This document shows, one piece after another, positions 36,090-43,822 of a stretch of DNA of 64,000 bases (position 1 is the stretch's first letter; the number at the start of each line of letters is the position of its first letter). The DNA comes from MED-G16 sp964467915 (GTDB lineage Bacteria > Bacteroidota > Bacteroidia > Cytophagales > MED-G16), in the NCBI GenBank assembly GCA_964467915.1, contig CAYXSW010000002.1, positions 54,391 through 118,390 on the forward strand, in the 5' to 3' direction. The notes under the pieces were generated by a model. The model was not told the origin of the DNA, did not search any database, and worked only from the letters and a program-made list of their open reading frames with translations. Made by a program: the position numbers and the translations under genes.

Positions 36090-37790
36090 ATGCAGGAATT
36101 TAATGAATTTTTAATTTTTATTGATCAGTACTTAGGAAGTTCTTCTTGGTTTGTCCCCCTGTTATTAGGAACAGGTATTTTCTTTACAATTTATTTAAAA
36201 TTCCCTCAAATAAGATATTTTGGTTTTGCTCTTCGTGTAGTGAGAGGTAAATTTGATAAAAAGGATGATCAAGGTGATACGTCTCATTTTCAAGCTCTGA
36301 CAACTGCACTCTCAGGAACTGTTGGAACGGGTAATATCGCCGGGGTAGCTTTTGCGATTCATCTTGGTGGTCCTGCTGCATTATTTTGGATGTTGGTAAC
36401 TGCAATGGTTGGTATGACAACAAAGTTTGTTGAAGTTACTTTGTCACATAAGTACAGAGAAAAAATATCTGATGGGACAATGTCAGGAGGCCCAATGTAT
36501 TTTATGAAAAATGCTGATTTTATACTTTTTGGAAAAAAAGTCAACCTGAAATGGGTAGGAATAATGTTTGCTTTTGCAACAGTCTTATCTTCTTTTGGTA
36601 CCGGTAGTTTGCCTCAGATAAATAGTATATCTAACTCAATGTTTGCCTCCTTCGGGATTGATAAAATGATAACCGGTGGAATTCTTGCAGTTTTATTAGG
36701 GTCAGTAATTATAGGAGGGATAAAAAGGATTGCGAGTATAACTGAAAAACTTGTTCCCTTTATGGCTCTAGTTTATGTCATTGGCGCTTTTTCTGTAATC
36801 TTTTTCAACTATCAGAATATAATTCCATCTTTTATATCAATTTTTGCAGAAGTTTTTTCTGGTAGTGCAGCTGTGGGAGGGTTTTTAGGTGCATCTATAT
36901 CCTTTGCAATCTCTAGAGGTGTGAATAGAGGTCTTTATTCTAATGAAGCTGGACAGGGGTCTGCCCCAATTGCTCATGCGTCTGCAAGAACTAATGAACC
37001 TGTATCAGAGGGCCTTGTTGCAATATTAGAACCATTTATTGATACTATTATAATATGTACTATAACAGGTCTTGTACTTCTTTCGTCTGGAGTATGGAAT
37101 GAAAAACATGAAAACACTTTTGCTCAAGCCGACTTATTATTTTTAGACAAAATTTATTATGAGGATAATCAAGACGATGTTAATGTATTATTTAACTATT
37201 TAAATGGAAATAATAGTTCTTTAAGTTTTTATGATGGGGAACTTAATATATCTGATGGTGTTTTTAATGAAAAAATTTCTGTTATTCATGCTAGATCTAT
37301 AGCTGAAGAAATATTAATTTTTGATAAAGATGGTAAATTATTTAGTGGTAATTTAAAGATCGAGAATGGTAAATTTCAGGGTGACTTTATTGTAAAAGGG
37401 AAGTCTTTAGTTCATAGCGCTCCTCTTACAGCGTTAGCTTTTGATAGAGGTTTTTTTGGTAATTATGGAAACTATATTGTAAGTATAGGGCTGCTTTTAT
37501 TTGCTTTTAGTACTGCTATCTCCTGGTCATATTATGGAGACAGAGCTATGACATTCTTATTTGGTACTGGCTCAGTAATATATTACAGAGTTATATATGT
37601 TATAGGTTTCTTTGTTGCATCATTTGCGGATACTACTGTTATATGGAATGTCTCGTTAATTACTATTGCTCTTATGACAGTTCCAAATTTGATTGGGTTA
37701 TTATGGTTAAGAAAAGAAGTTAGGTCTACAATAAAAAAATATTGGGTTGACTTTAAGAAAGAATGGCCTAATGAAGATACTCCAGAATAA
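36090..37790 (+). CDS. AGCS-family Na+:amino acid symporter with inserted soluble segment
   Basis: Inner-membrane alanine/glycine:cation symporter family, 566 residues against a usual 450-490. Helices carry the family motifs TALSGTVGTGNIAGVA (about 72-87), MSGGPMYFM and the Na+/substrate region GVNRGLYSNEAGQGSAPIAHASA (about 277-299). Between LLSSGVW (335) and the next helix (NYIVSIGLLLFAFSTAISWSYYGDRA, 461-486) lie about 100 extra hydrophilic residues (337-445). Placed 27 bases after ftcD on the same strand, it is probably the transporter of the hut operon, importing an amino acid with Na+; substrate unproven. It ends one base from convergent zapA. Confidence 0.88.
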   Translation: MQEFNEFLIFIDQYLGSSSWFVPLLLGTGIFFTIYLKFPQIRYFGFALRVVRGKFDKKDDQGDTSHFQALTTALSGTVGTGNIAGVAFAIHLGGPAALFWMLVTAMVGMTTKFVEVTLSHKYREKISDGTMSGGPMYFMKNADFILFGKKVNLKWVGIMFAFATVLSSFGTGSLPQINSISNSMFASFGIDKMITGGILAVLLGSVIIGGIKRIASITEKLVPFMALVYVIGAFSVIFFNYQNIIPSFISIFAEVFSGSAAVGGFLGASISFAISRGVNRGLYSNEAGQGSAPIAHASARTNEPVSEGLVAILEPFIDTIIICTITGLVLLSSGVWNEKHENTFAQADLLFLDKIYYEDNQDDVNVLFNYLNGNNSSLSFYDGELNISDGVFNEKISVIHARSIAEEILIFDKDGKLFSGNLKIENGKFQGDFIVKGKSLVHSAPLTALAFDRGFFGNYGNYIVSIGLLLFAFSTAISWSYYGDRAMTFLFGTGSVIYYRVIYVIGFFVASFADTTVIWNVSLITIALMTVPNLIGLLWLRKEVRSTIKKYWVDFKKEWPNEDTPE

Positions 37791-37791
37791 T

Positions 37792-38076
37792 CTACTTTAT
37801 TTTCTTGTCAATTTCACTTATTATATTTTCTATCTTATTAAAAGCATCTTTATTTTCATTTGATGCACTTTTATTGTCTTCGATTTCCACTGATAATTTA
37901 AATGCTATCATCGCTAATACATCTTGAAGGTCATCTATATTCATTTCACTCTTTATTTCAGAAATCTTTTTATTTAACTCTTTGCCAATATTTCTTATCT
38001 TTTGTTCTTCTTCTATTGGTACCTTCATGGGGTAAGACCTATTTCCAATAACTAATTTTATAGAAAGATTTCCCAA
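37792..38076 (-). CDS. zapA: Cell division protein ZapA
   Basis: Small FtsZ-ring stabiliser of 94 residues. The beta-alpha N-terminal part (LSIKLVIGNRSYPMKVPIEEEQKIRNIGKELNKKI) is the ZapA fold, with the conserved Arg/Tyr pair in GNRSYPM. A helical coiled-coil C-terminus (about 45-94) follows. It is third in the minus-strand string pheT - coiled-coil protein - zapA, gap 1 base. In many flavobacteria this string goes on into rny (RNase Y), but here the next gene is the convergent symporter. It is unclear whether this reflects rearrangement or a different order in this lineage. Confidence 0.85.
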   Translation of the reverse strand: MGNLSIKLVIGNRSYPMKVPIEEEQKIRNIGKELNKKISEIKSEMNIDDLQDVLAMIAFKLSVEIEDNKSASNENKDAFNKIENIISEIDKKIK

Positions 38077-38077
38077 T

Positions 38078-38341
38078 TTATTTTCTAAGGTTATTAATTA
38101 AATTATCAATTTCACTTATTGTTGAGTCAATTTCTTCTTTTATATGAGTGGTTTCTGTTATAGGGTTTGGCGTGCCACTTTGATTTTTAATTTGATACTT
38201 TTTAATAATTATATCTATTTCTTTTTCTGTGATCTCTTGATTTAGGTTTTGATTTTTATGTTTTAGCTCGTTATATTTTTTGATCAAGAGTGAAAATTTA
38301 CTCTCTAGTTCAATTATTTTTTTATTTAAACTCTCAGACAT
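38078..38341 (-). CDS. Small coiled-coil protein between pheT and zapA
   Basis: The protein has 87 residues, nearly all predicted coiled coil for 1-55 (LNKKIIELESKFSLLIKKYNELKHKNQNLNQEI). A Thr/Pro-containing break (QSGTPNPITETTH, about 53-66) and a second short helix (IKEEIDSTISEIDNLINNLRK) follow. There is no signal or membrane segment. Single-base gap to zapA and two bases to pheT show co-transcription. Its size, coiled coil and partnership with zapA recall ZapB, the coiled-coil ZapA ligand in enterobacteria; this is an analogy, not a homology claim. Confidence 0.7.
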   Translation of the reverse strand: MSESLNKKIIELESKFSLLIKKYNELKHKNQNLNQEITEKEIDIIIKKYQIKNQSGTPNPITETTHIKEEIDSTISEIDNLINNLRK

Positions 38342-38343
38342 AA

Positions 38344-40752
38344 TTATTTTCTAATTTCAGCTCCAAGTAATTTTTCAAAATTTTCCATTAAATTTTCCAT
38401 TGTACTATTAATTTTCTTCTCTTCCAGTGTTTTTTTAACATCTTGAAGAACAAATCTTAATGCATATGCTATTTTTTTCTCTCCTATATTTTCGCCTTCA
38501 TAAATATCATATAGAGAATAATTCTTAATGATATCTCTTCTGTTTTTATTAATGATATTTGATATCTCTGAAAATTTTTTATCTTTTGAAAGCACTAAAG
38601 AGATATCTCTTTTAACTTCAGGAAATTTAGATATAGAACTAAATGAGAATTTATCATTAAAACTGGTCATATAATTTTGCCAATCTATTTCACAGAAGTA
38701 TACTTCTTGATCTATATCAAATTTTGAAGATATTTTTCTGTTTACATTTCCAATTTTACAAATGGATTTCTCATGATATTTTATTTCAAAACAATTAGAA
38801 AGTGATCTTGATTTATTTTTTTCTATTGAGTAGTTTTCAATATCTGCAATTACTAATAATTTGTTTACTAAATTCAAGAGATCAAAAAATTTAATTTCTT
38901 TAGGTTTTGAATTAAAGTGTTCATCCTTTAATAATCCTGTCACATAGATGCCTATTTTTTTTGTTTCTTTAAGTGATTTCTTTTTCTTTTTATAAACCTT
39001 ATCAAATTCAAAAAATTTTAAATTATTTTGTTTTCTGTTTAGATTATGTCTTATTGATTCAAGGCCAGTATATAAGAGGTCTTGTTTTAAAACAGCATGT
39101 TCATCACTAAGTTTATTAACCATTTCAATAGTTGCAGATGTATCCCATTCCTTACTTGTACTATGTTTTAAAGATGTTAGAGAATTAGTTGTTATTTCAT
39201 AAAATCCACTGGATACTAATAGATCCATAACTCTAGATAAAATAATGTTTTCATATGATCCTGGACGTTCTTCTGATAAATAATCACTTTTAAGTGTAGA
39301 AGATAATTTGATGTTATTATATCCGTAGACTCTGAGAATTTCTTCAACTATATCTGCCTCTCTTAATACATCTACCCTGTATGGTGGAACAGTTGCTATT
39401 GTAATATTATTATCACTTGTGACATTAACATCAAGTCTTTTTAAAATTTTATTAATTTCTGATTTACTAATATTTTGTCCTATTAATTTATTTATTCTGG
39501 CATAGCAAATTTCAATTTTATTATTTTCTATTTTTTTTGGATAAATATCATAAACTGTAGATGTCACTTTTCCTTTACAATATTTTTTTAGTAAAATACA
39601 TGCTAGTTTCAAGGCATATATAGTAATATTAGGGTCGATCCCTCTCTCAAATCTATATGAGGCATCAGTCTTTAACATATGATTTTGACTGGATTTTCTT
39701 ACATCTGATGGATTGAAATAAGCACTTTCTAGAAAAATAGATTTTGTTTTCGAAGATACTCCAGAGATCTTGCCTCCGAAAACTCCGGCTATACATATTG
39801 GTTTCTCATCTCCATCACATATCACTAAATCATCACTCTTAAGCTTTCTTTCAATATCATCAAGAGATAAAAACTTTTCATTTTCTTTAGCATATTTAAC
39901 TACAATTTTATTTTTTGAAATTTTATCTAAATCAAAAGCGTGTAGCGGTTGTCCTATGCTATGAAGAATGTAATTTGTTATATCAACAACATTATTGATT
40001 GGATTAATCCCAATTGAAGTTAAAAGATTTTTAATTTTATTTGATGATTCTCCTACCTCAACACAATCAATTATACAACCAGCGTATCTAGGGCAAGCAG
40101 ATCCTTCTTTTATTTCAATATCAATACTTTTCGTTTCATTATTTGAAAAACTTTTAATCTCAGGCAGTTTAATTTTTCTATTATATATGGCTTTAATATC
40201 TCTCGCCACTCCAAGATGAGATGTCGCATCAGCTCTATTTGGTGTTAGAGAAATATCATAAATAGTATCAGAAATTATATTTAAACAATCTATTGCATTT
40301 TTACCAGTTGCTGAATTATTGGGTAGAACAATTACACCATCATGAGAATTTCCTATCCCGATTTCATCTTCAGAGCAAATCATTCCATTAGATTCTATTC
40401 CTCTGATCTTTGTTTTTTTTATTTCTAAAATTTGATGATTATTATTTTTAATTTTTGTTCCGGGTTTAGCAACAACAACTTTCTGACCAACACATATATT
40501 TTTTGCTCCACAAATAATTGATAGTTTTTCACCTCCAACATCAACTGTTGTCAAACTTAATCTGTCAGCATTGGGGTGTTTTTTTATAGATAATATTTCA
40601 CCAACTACAAGACATTTTAGAAGTTCATTGTCAGGAGCTATGGAAAAAACCTCATCAACTTCTAATCCAACCTCAGTTAGAATAGATTCTAAATCTTCAG
40701 GCGTCTCGTTGATTTCTATGAATTTTTTTAACCAATTAAGAGAAATTTTCAT
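38344..40752 (-). CDS. pheT: Phenylalanyl-tRNA synthetase beta subunit
   Basis: Large subunit of the alpha2-beta2 PheRS. At 802 residues it is full length. Domains in order: N-terminal B1 and tRNA-binding/EMAP-like OB domain (about 40-150; LLKCLVVGEILSIKKHPNADRLSLTTVDVG), B3/B4 editing domain (about 200-380; VDITNYILHSIGQPLHAFDLDKI), B5 (about 400-470; RVDVLREADIVEEILRVYGYNNI), catalytic-like domain and the C-terminal FDX anticodon-binding domain (about 710-800; SKFPEVKRDISLVLSKD). pheS is not adjacent. It is first in the operon with the coiled-coil protein and zapA. Confidence 0.96.
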   Translation of the reverse strand: MKISLNWLKKFIEINETPEDLESILTEVGLEVDEVFSIAPDNELLKCLVVGEILSIKKHPNADRLSLTTVDVGGEKLSIICGAKNICVGQKVVVAKPGTKIKNNNHQILEIKKTKIRGIESNGMICSEDEIGIGNSHDGVIVLPNNSATGKNAIDCLNIISDTIYDISLTPNRADATSHLGVARDIKAIYNRKIKLPEIKSFSNNETKSIDIEIKEGSACPRYAGCIIDCVEVGESSNKIKNLLTSIGINPINNVVDITNYILHSIGQPLHAFDLDKISKNKIVVKYAKENEKFLSLDDIERKLKSDDLVICDGDEKPICIAGVFGGKISGVSSKTKSIFLESAYFNPSDVRKSSQNHMLKTDASYRFERGIDPNITIYALKLACILLKKYCKGKVTSTVYDIYPKKIENNKIEICYARINKLIGQNISKSEINKILKRLDVNVTSDNNITIATVPPYRVDVLREADIVEEILRVYGYNNIKLSSTLKSDYLSEERPGSYENIILSRVMDLLVSSGFYEITTNSLTSLKHSTSKEWDTSATIEMVNKLSDEHAVLKQDLLYTGLESIRHNLNRKQNNLKFFEFDKVYKKKKKSLKETKKIGIYVTGLLKDEHFNSKPKEIKFFDLLNLVNKLLVIADIENYSIEKNKSRSLSNCFEIKYHEKSICKIGNVNRKISSKFDIDQEVYFCEIDWQNYMTSFNDKFSFSSISKFPEVKRDISLVLSKDKKFSEISNIINKNRRDIIKNYSLYDIYEGENIGEKKIAYALRFVLQDVKKTLEEKKINSTMENLMENFEKLLGAEIRK

Positions 40753-40813
40753 AACACATAAAGTTAGTAAATAATATTTGTGAAAACATGTGCTTAATTA
40801 TATAAGAATTAAA

Positions 40814-41410
40814 TTATTTGGATAATTTTTCTCCTGCTATTATTTCCATATCAATGTAATTATTTTTTGGTGGAATTGGACAGCTATATTCTTCATTGTA
40901 TACACAATAGGGGTTATATGATTTGTTGAAATCAAGTTCTATCCTCCTGGCATTCTCAAATTCAATGTCAATATATCTCCCTCCAGGATAAGTTGATTCA
41001 TTATTTGTTTTGTCAAAAAAACAAAAGAAAAGGTCACCTTTGTTTATTCCCTCTAAGTATTTATAAACTGGTAAAGCAAATTTAGATCTTCCAAGTTTAA
41101 AATTTAAGGTAGCAAAATCTGTAAATCTTTCAGAATTCCCAGTGGATGTTGCCAGTGTTATTGTGTCTATTCTTTCTTTTTCAATTACAGATGCAATTAC
41201 TTTAAAATTGACATTCGGATCATAATAAGATAGCTTATAATTAGAATTTTTAAGTGGTGATGAAGAGGAGTTGTTTAGGAAGTCATTCCTTTCTTTTCTG
41301 TATTCTTTTAATTTAATAGTATAGGTATCATATTCCTTACTTGAGTTATAAAGATAATATGCAATAGATAAAAAGATTGACGTTATTATAAGTGGAAGTG
41401 CTCCCCTCAC
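40814..41410 (-). CDS. DUF1684 family protein, membrane-anchored
   Basis: The protein has 198 residues. An N-terminal hydrophobic segment (about 3-18, GALPLIITSIFLSIAYYLY) acts as signal anchor. The DUF1684 beta-domain follows: KEYRKERNDFLNNSSSSPL, LSYYDPNVNFKVIASV, FKLGRSKFALPVYK, FCFFDKTNNESTYPGGRYIDIE and the conserved end LDFNKSYNPYCVYNEEYSCPIPPKNNYIDMEIIAGEKL. The strict NPxCxY and CPxPPxxN motifs identify the family; the biochemical function is unknown. It lies 11 bases downstream of rpsT on the same strand, so the two probably share a transcript. Confidence 0.82.
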   Translation of the reverse strand: MRGALPLIITSIFLSIAYYLYNSSKEYDTYTIKLKEYRKERNDFLNNSSSSPLKNSNYKLSYYDPNVNFKVIASVIEKERIDTITLATSTGNSERFTDFATLNFKLGRSKFALPVYKYLEGINKGDLFFCFFDKTNNESTYPGGRYIDIEFENARRIELDFNKSYNPYCVYNEEYSCPIPPKNNYIDMEIIAGEKLSK

Positions 41411-41421
41411 AAATTAAAACT

Positions 41422-41676
41422 TTATTTAAGAGAATTAACTCTCTTAGTAAGTTTTGACTTTAAATGAGCTGCTTTATTCTTATGAATGATGTTATTTTTA
41501 GATAATTTATCAATCATTGAAACTGCTTCAGGTAGCTTTTTTTTAGCTGCAGTTTTCTTTGTTTCTTGCTCTAATTTTTTTATAACAGTCCTAGTAGACT
41601 TATGTTGGTACTTATTTCTAAGTTTCTTCGTCTCACTTGACCTAATTCTTTTAATTGCAGATTTATGATTTGCCAT
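41422..41676 (-). CDS. rpsT: 30S ribosomal protein S20
   Basis: Small-subunit ribosomal protein of 84 residues, three long helices. It opens MANHKSAIKRIRSSETKKLRNK, the invariant S20 N-terminus, and ends with a basic helix HLKSKLTKRVNSLK. It is preceded by the best-matching Bacteroidetes promoter in the window. Confidence 0.95.
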   Translation of the reverse strand: MANHKSAIKRIRSSETKKLRNKYQHKSTRTVIKKLEQETKKTAAKKKLPEAVSMIDKLSKNNIIHKNKAAHLKSKLTKRVNSLK

Positions 41677-41693
41677 AATTATAATTTCGTGTG

Positions 41694-41723
41694 CAAATCT
41701 ATATTTTTATTTAACATACTCAA
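41694..41723 (-). promoter_or_regulatory. Bacteroidetes-type promoter of rpsT
   Basis: Read on the minus strand: TTG (41723-41721), 19-base spacer, TAGATTTG (41701-41694). This is an exact fit to the TTG-N19-TAnnTTTG consensus of the primary sigma factor in this phylum. Transcription would begin near 41687, leaving a leader of about 10 bases before the ATG at 41676. Confidence 0.65.
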
Positions 41724-41756
41724 ATAATCTTAAGCAAATTTATTACTAAACAAATT

Positions 41757-42797
41757 TCATTTATATGAGATATATCCTTCATTGTTAATTAATAATTGAG
41801 ATTCAGGAAAGTCTAATTTTGTTAATTTGGCTATCTCGATTGCTGCTTCGTTTTCAGTGTCTAGAACAGGAACTCCTAGGCCAACTTGTTTTGCTGAAAT
41901 AATTCTACCATCTATAAATTCACCTTTATTATTAATATTTACCTCAATTAATGGAGCAATTCCTCTTTTTCCTATTAAATTAAATCTGGCATAAGTTGCA
42001 AAATTACCAAGGCTATATGCTATAAATCTATTCTTATATATATCAACTGATCTTACCACGTGTGGACCGTGACCAAAAACTATGTCAGCTCCATTATCTA
42101 TTACTAATCTTGAAAATTCATAAGGATTACCTCTATCTTCTCCAAGAAAGTACTCTCTTTTACGAGTAACCCTATTATAATCAGTTCCTTCTGCACCCCC
42201 ATGAAATGATACTATGACTATATCACAGTTAGAATCTAAATAGCTAATAATTTCTATTGCTTTTTTATAATTATTTATTTGAACAGTTTCTTTATTTGGA
42301 GAAAATGATGCAAATCCATACTTAATGCTATCTTTTGTGAAAATAGTATACGGTTTTTCTATTATCCCTGAGAAATAAATCCCATTTTCTTTTAGAATTT
42401 TTTGAGTGTTTTTTCTTCCTATTTCTCCAAAGTCATTTATGTGATTATTTGCTATGCTGAGAATATCAAATCCTGCGATTTTATAATTTTTCACATAATT
42501 GTCTGGACTTTTAAAAGCATAGCATTTTTTTGGGTCACTACAATTTTTAATTTCACCTTCTCCTGTCAAAATAGTGCCTTCTAAATTACCAAAAGCTATA
42601 TCTGCCTCACTTATTACTTTTGAGACATCTTTGAAAATTTCTTTTCCATCATTCTTTGGTAGGTAGCTTTCAGAGGGATAATTTGTTCCGATCATCATAT
42701 CGCCAACTCCTAATATCTTTATTTTCTTATCATAAGAAACTTCTCTTGTTGACAGATTAAGTAATGCAGTTATAATAAGATATAAGATTATATGCAT
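41757..42797 (-). CDS. CapA-family (PGA_cap) metallophosphoesterase-like protein
   Basis: The 346-residue PGA_cap domain protein has a short N-terminal hydrophobic signal (MHIILYLIITALLNLS). Typical motifs are the GVGDMMIGTNYPS metal-binding start (about 29-41), ADIAFGNLEGTI, DILSIANNHINDFGE, VIVSFHGGAEGTDYNRVTR and GADIVFGHGPHVVRSVDIYKNRFIAYSLGNFATYA. CapA was first linked to poly-gamma-glutamate capsule synthesis, but lone CapA-like proteins without capBC, as here, are common and likely act on cell-envelope substrates. Monocistronic on the minus strand, with about 80 bases to rpsT. Confidence 0.85.
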   Translation of the reverse strand: MHIILYLIITALLNLSTREVSYDKKIKILGVGDMMIGTNYPSESYLPKNDGKEIFKDVSKVISEADIAFGNLEGTILTGEGEIKNCSDPKKCYAFKSPDNYVKNYKIAGFDILSIANNHINDFGEIGRKNTQKILKENGIYFSGIIEKPYTIFTKDSIKYGFASFSPNKETVQINNYKKAIEIISYLDSNCDIVIVSFHGGAEGTDYNRVTRKREYFLGEDRGNPYEFSRLVIDNGADIVFGHGPHVVRSVDIYKNRFIAYSLGNFATYARFNLIGKRGIAPLIEVNINNKGEFIDGRIISAKQVGLGVPVLDTENEAAIEIAKLTKLDFPESQLLINNEGYISYK

Positions 42798-42888
42798 AAT
42801 TTTTTAAAAGTTATAGCAATTTAAATATACCTATATATCAATTATTATTATTTTCTTCACGATAAATAAAAAAAAAATTCACTTTTAT

Positions 42889-42920
42889 TTGATTTTTTAA
42901 ATTTAAAATTATTCTTTTTG
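42889..42920 (+). promoter_or_regulatory. Possible promoter of DUF2795 gene
   Basis: TTG (42889-42891), 21-base spacer, TCTTTTTG (42913-42920), one mismatch from TAnnTTTG. The start codon is 21 bases on. The 144-base gap 42798-42941 between this gene and capA is otherwise AT-rich with an A9-10 tract and no other feature that I see. Confidence 0.35.
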
Positions 42921-42941
42921 CGGATAACAAAAACAATTAAG

Positions 42942-43163
42942 ATGTATTGGACTTTAGAACTTGTTAACCATTTAGAGGATGCTCCATGGCCAGCTACTAA
43001 AGATGAGTTAATTGAATTTTCGATTAGAACTGGTGCTCCAGCAGAAGTAACTGAGAATTTACAAGAGCTTGAAGATGATGGTGCTCCATTTGAAAGTATT
43101 GAAGAAATCTGGCCTGATTATCCTACAAAAGATGATTTCTTTTTTAATGAAGATGAATACTAG
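42942..43163 (+). CDS. DUF2795 family small acidic protein
   Basis: The protein has 73 residues, starting at ATG 42942 (MYWTLELVNHLEDAPWPATKDELIEF). A TTG 24 bases upstream would add eight unrelated residues lying in the promoter. The family core DAPWPATKDELIEFSIRTGAPAEV is an intact DUF2795 motif. The acidic tail EEIWPDYPTKDDFFFNEDEY is the form seen in flavobacterial members. The protein is small, cytoplasmic and highly conserved across Bacteroidetes; function unknown. It converges on ispD with a 5-base gap. Confidence 0.88.
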   Translation: MYWTLELVNHLEDAPWPATKDELIEFSIRTGAPAEVTENLQELEDDGAPFESIEEIWPDYPTKDDFFFNEDEY

Positions 43164-43168
43164 TTTTT

Positions 43169-43819
43169 CTAAAAGAATCTTAAATCTTTCTTAGTTGTTA
43201 TTTTAATATTTTGTTCTTCTCCTAAAACTAAATTAATTTTTATTCCCCCTGTTTCAATCAGACTTGCTTCATCAGAGTAATTGGTATCTTCAACTTTACT
43301 AAATATTTTTAAAAGCTCATTTACTCTAAATACCTGAGGTGTCTGTATTTGAACATATGATGACCTGTCCACTGAAATTGATTTATTTGATTTCTTATCA
43401 AGTTTTCTCAATGAATTTGTTGATTTTGTATAAGGAACTGCATTCCCCTTTTTTTCAGCCTCATCAAATACTTTTTCAATTAGTGTTTTAGTCAAAAATG
43501 GCCTTACACCATCATGTATTCCAACATATCCTCTATCATCATTTATAGATTTAATTCCATTTCTCACAGAAATATTTCTTGTTTTGCCTCCTCTAACTAA
43601 AATAGTTTTTTCCTCAATGAAATTAGATACGTAATCTCTCCATTTGGAATAATTATCATCAGGGAGAACTATGTGAATTTTTAGGTTTTTAATATTCTTC
43701 AGTTTGTTGTATGTGTGTGCAATTATTGGGATGCCATCTATTTCAATAAACTGTTTTGGGATATCAGAATCCATTCTCTCTCCGGTTCCAGCAGCCATCA
43801 AGATTATAGTTCTTGTCAT
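43169..43819 (-). CDS. ispD: 2-C-methyl-D-erythritol 4-phosphate cytidylyltransferase
   Basis: Couples MEP to CTP in the non-mevalonate isoprenoid pathway. The 216-residue protein is of the IspD family. It has the nucleotide-binding start IILMAAGTGERMDSDIPKQFIEI, then HIVLPDDNYSKW, VRGGKTRNISVRNGIKSI and YVGIHDGVRPFLT (metal-binding Asp). YVQIQTPQVFRV and TNYSDEASLIE follow. It overlaps nothing and lies 3 bases after queA on the same strand. Confidence 0.93.
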   Translation of the reverse strand: MTRTIILMAAGTGERMDSDIPKQFIEIDGIPIIAHTYNKLKNIKNLKIHIVLPDDNYSKWRDYVSNFIEEKTILVRGGKTRNISVRNGIKSINDDRGYVGIHDGVRPFLTKTLIEKVFDEAEKKGNAVPYTKSTNSLRKLDKKSNKSISVDRSSYVQIQTPQVFRVNELLKIFSKVEDTNYSDEASLIETGGIKINLVLGEEQNIKITTKKDLRFF

Positions 43820-43822
43820 GAT

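Noticed and set aside
42798..42941. Small RNA or riboswitch in the longest non-coding gap outside ssrA
   Set aside because: AT-rich with homopolymer tracts and no convincing stem or conserved motif; only a weak promoter match.
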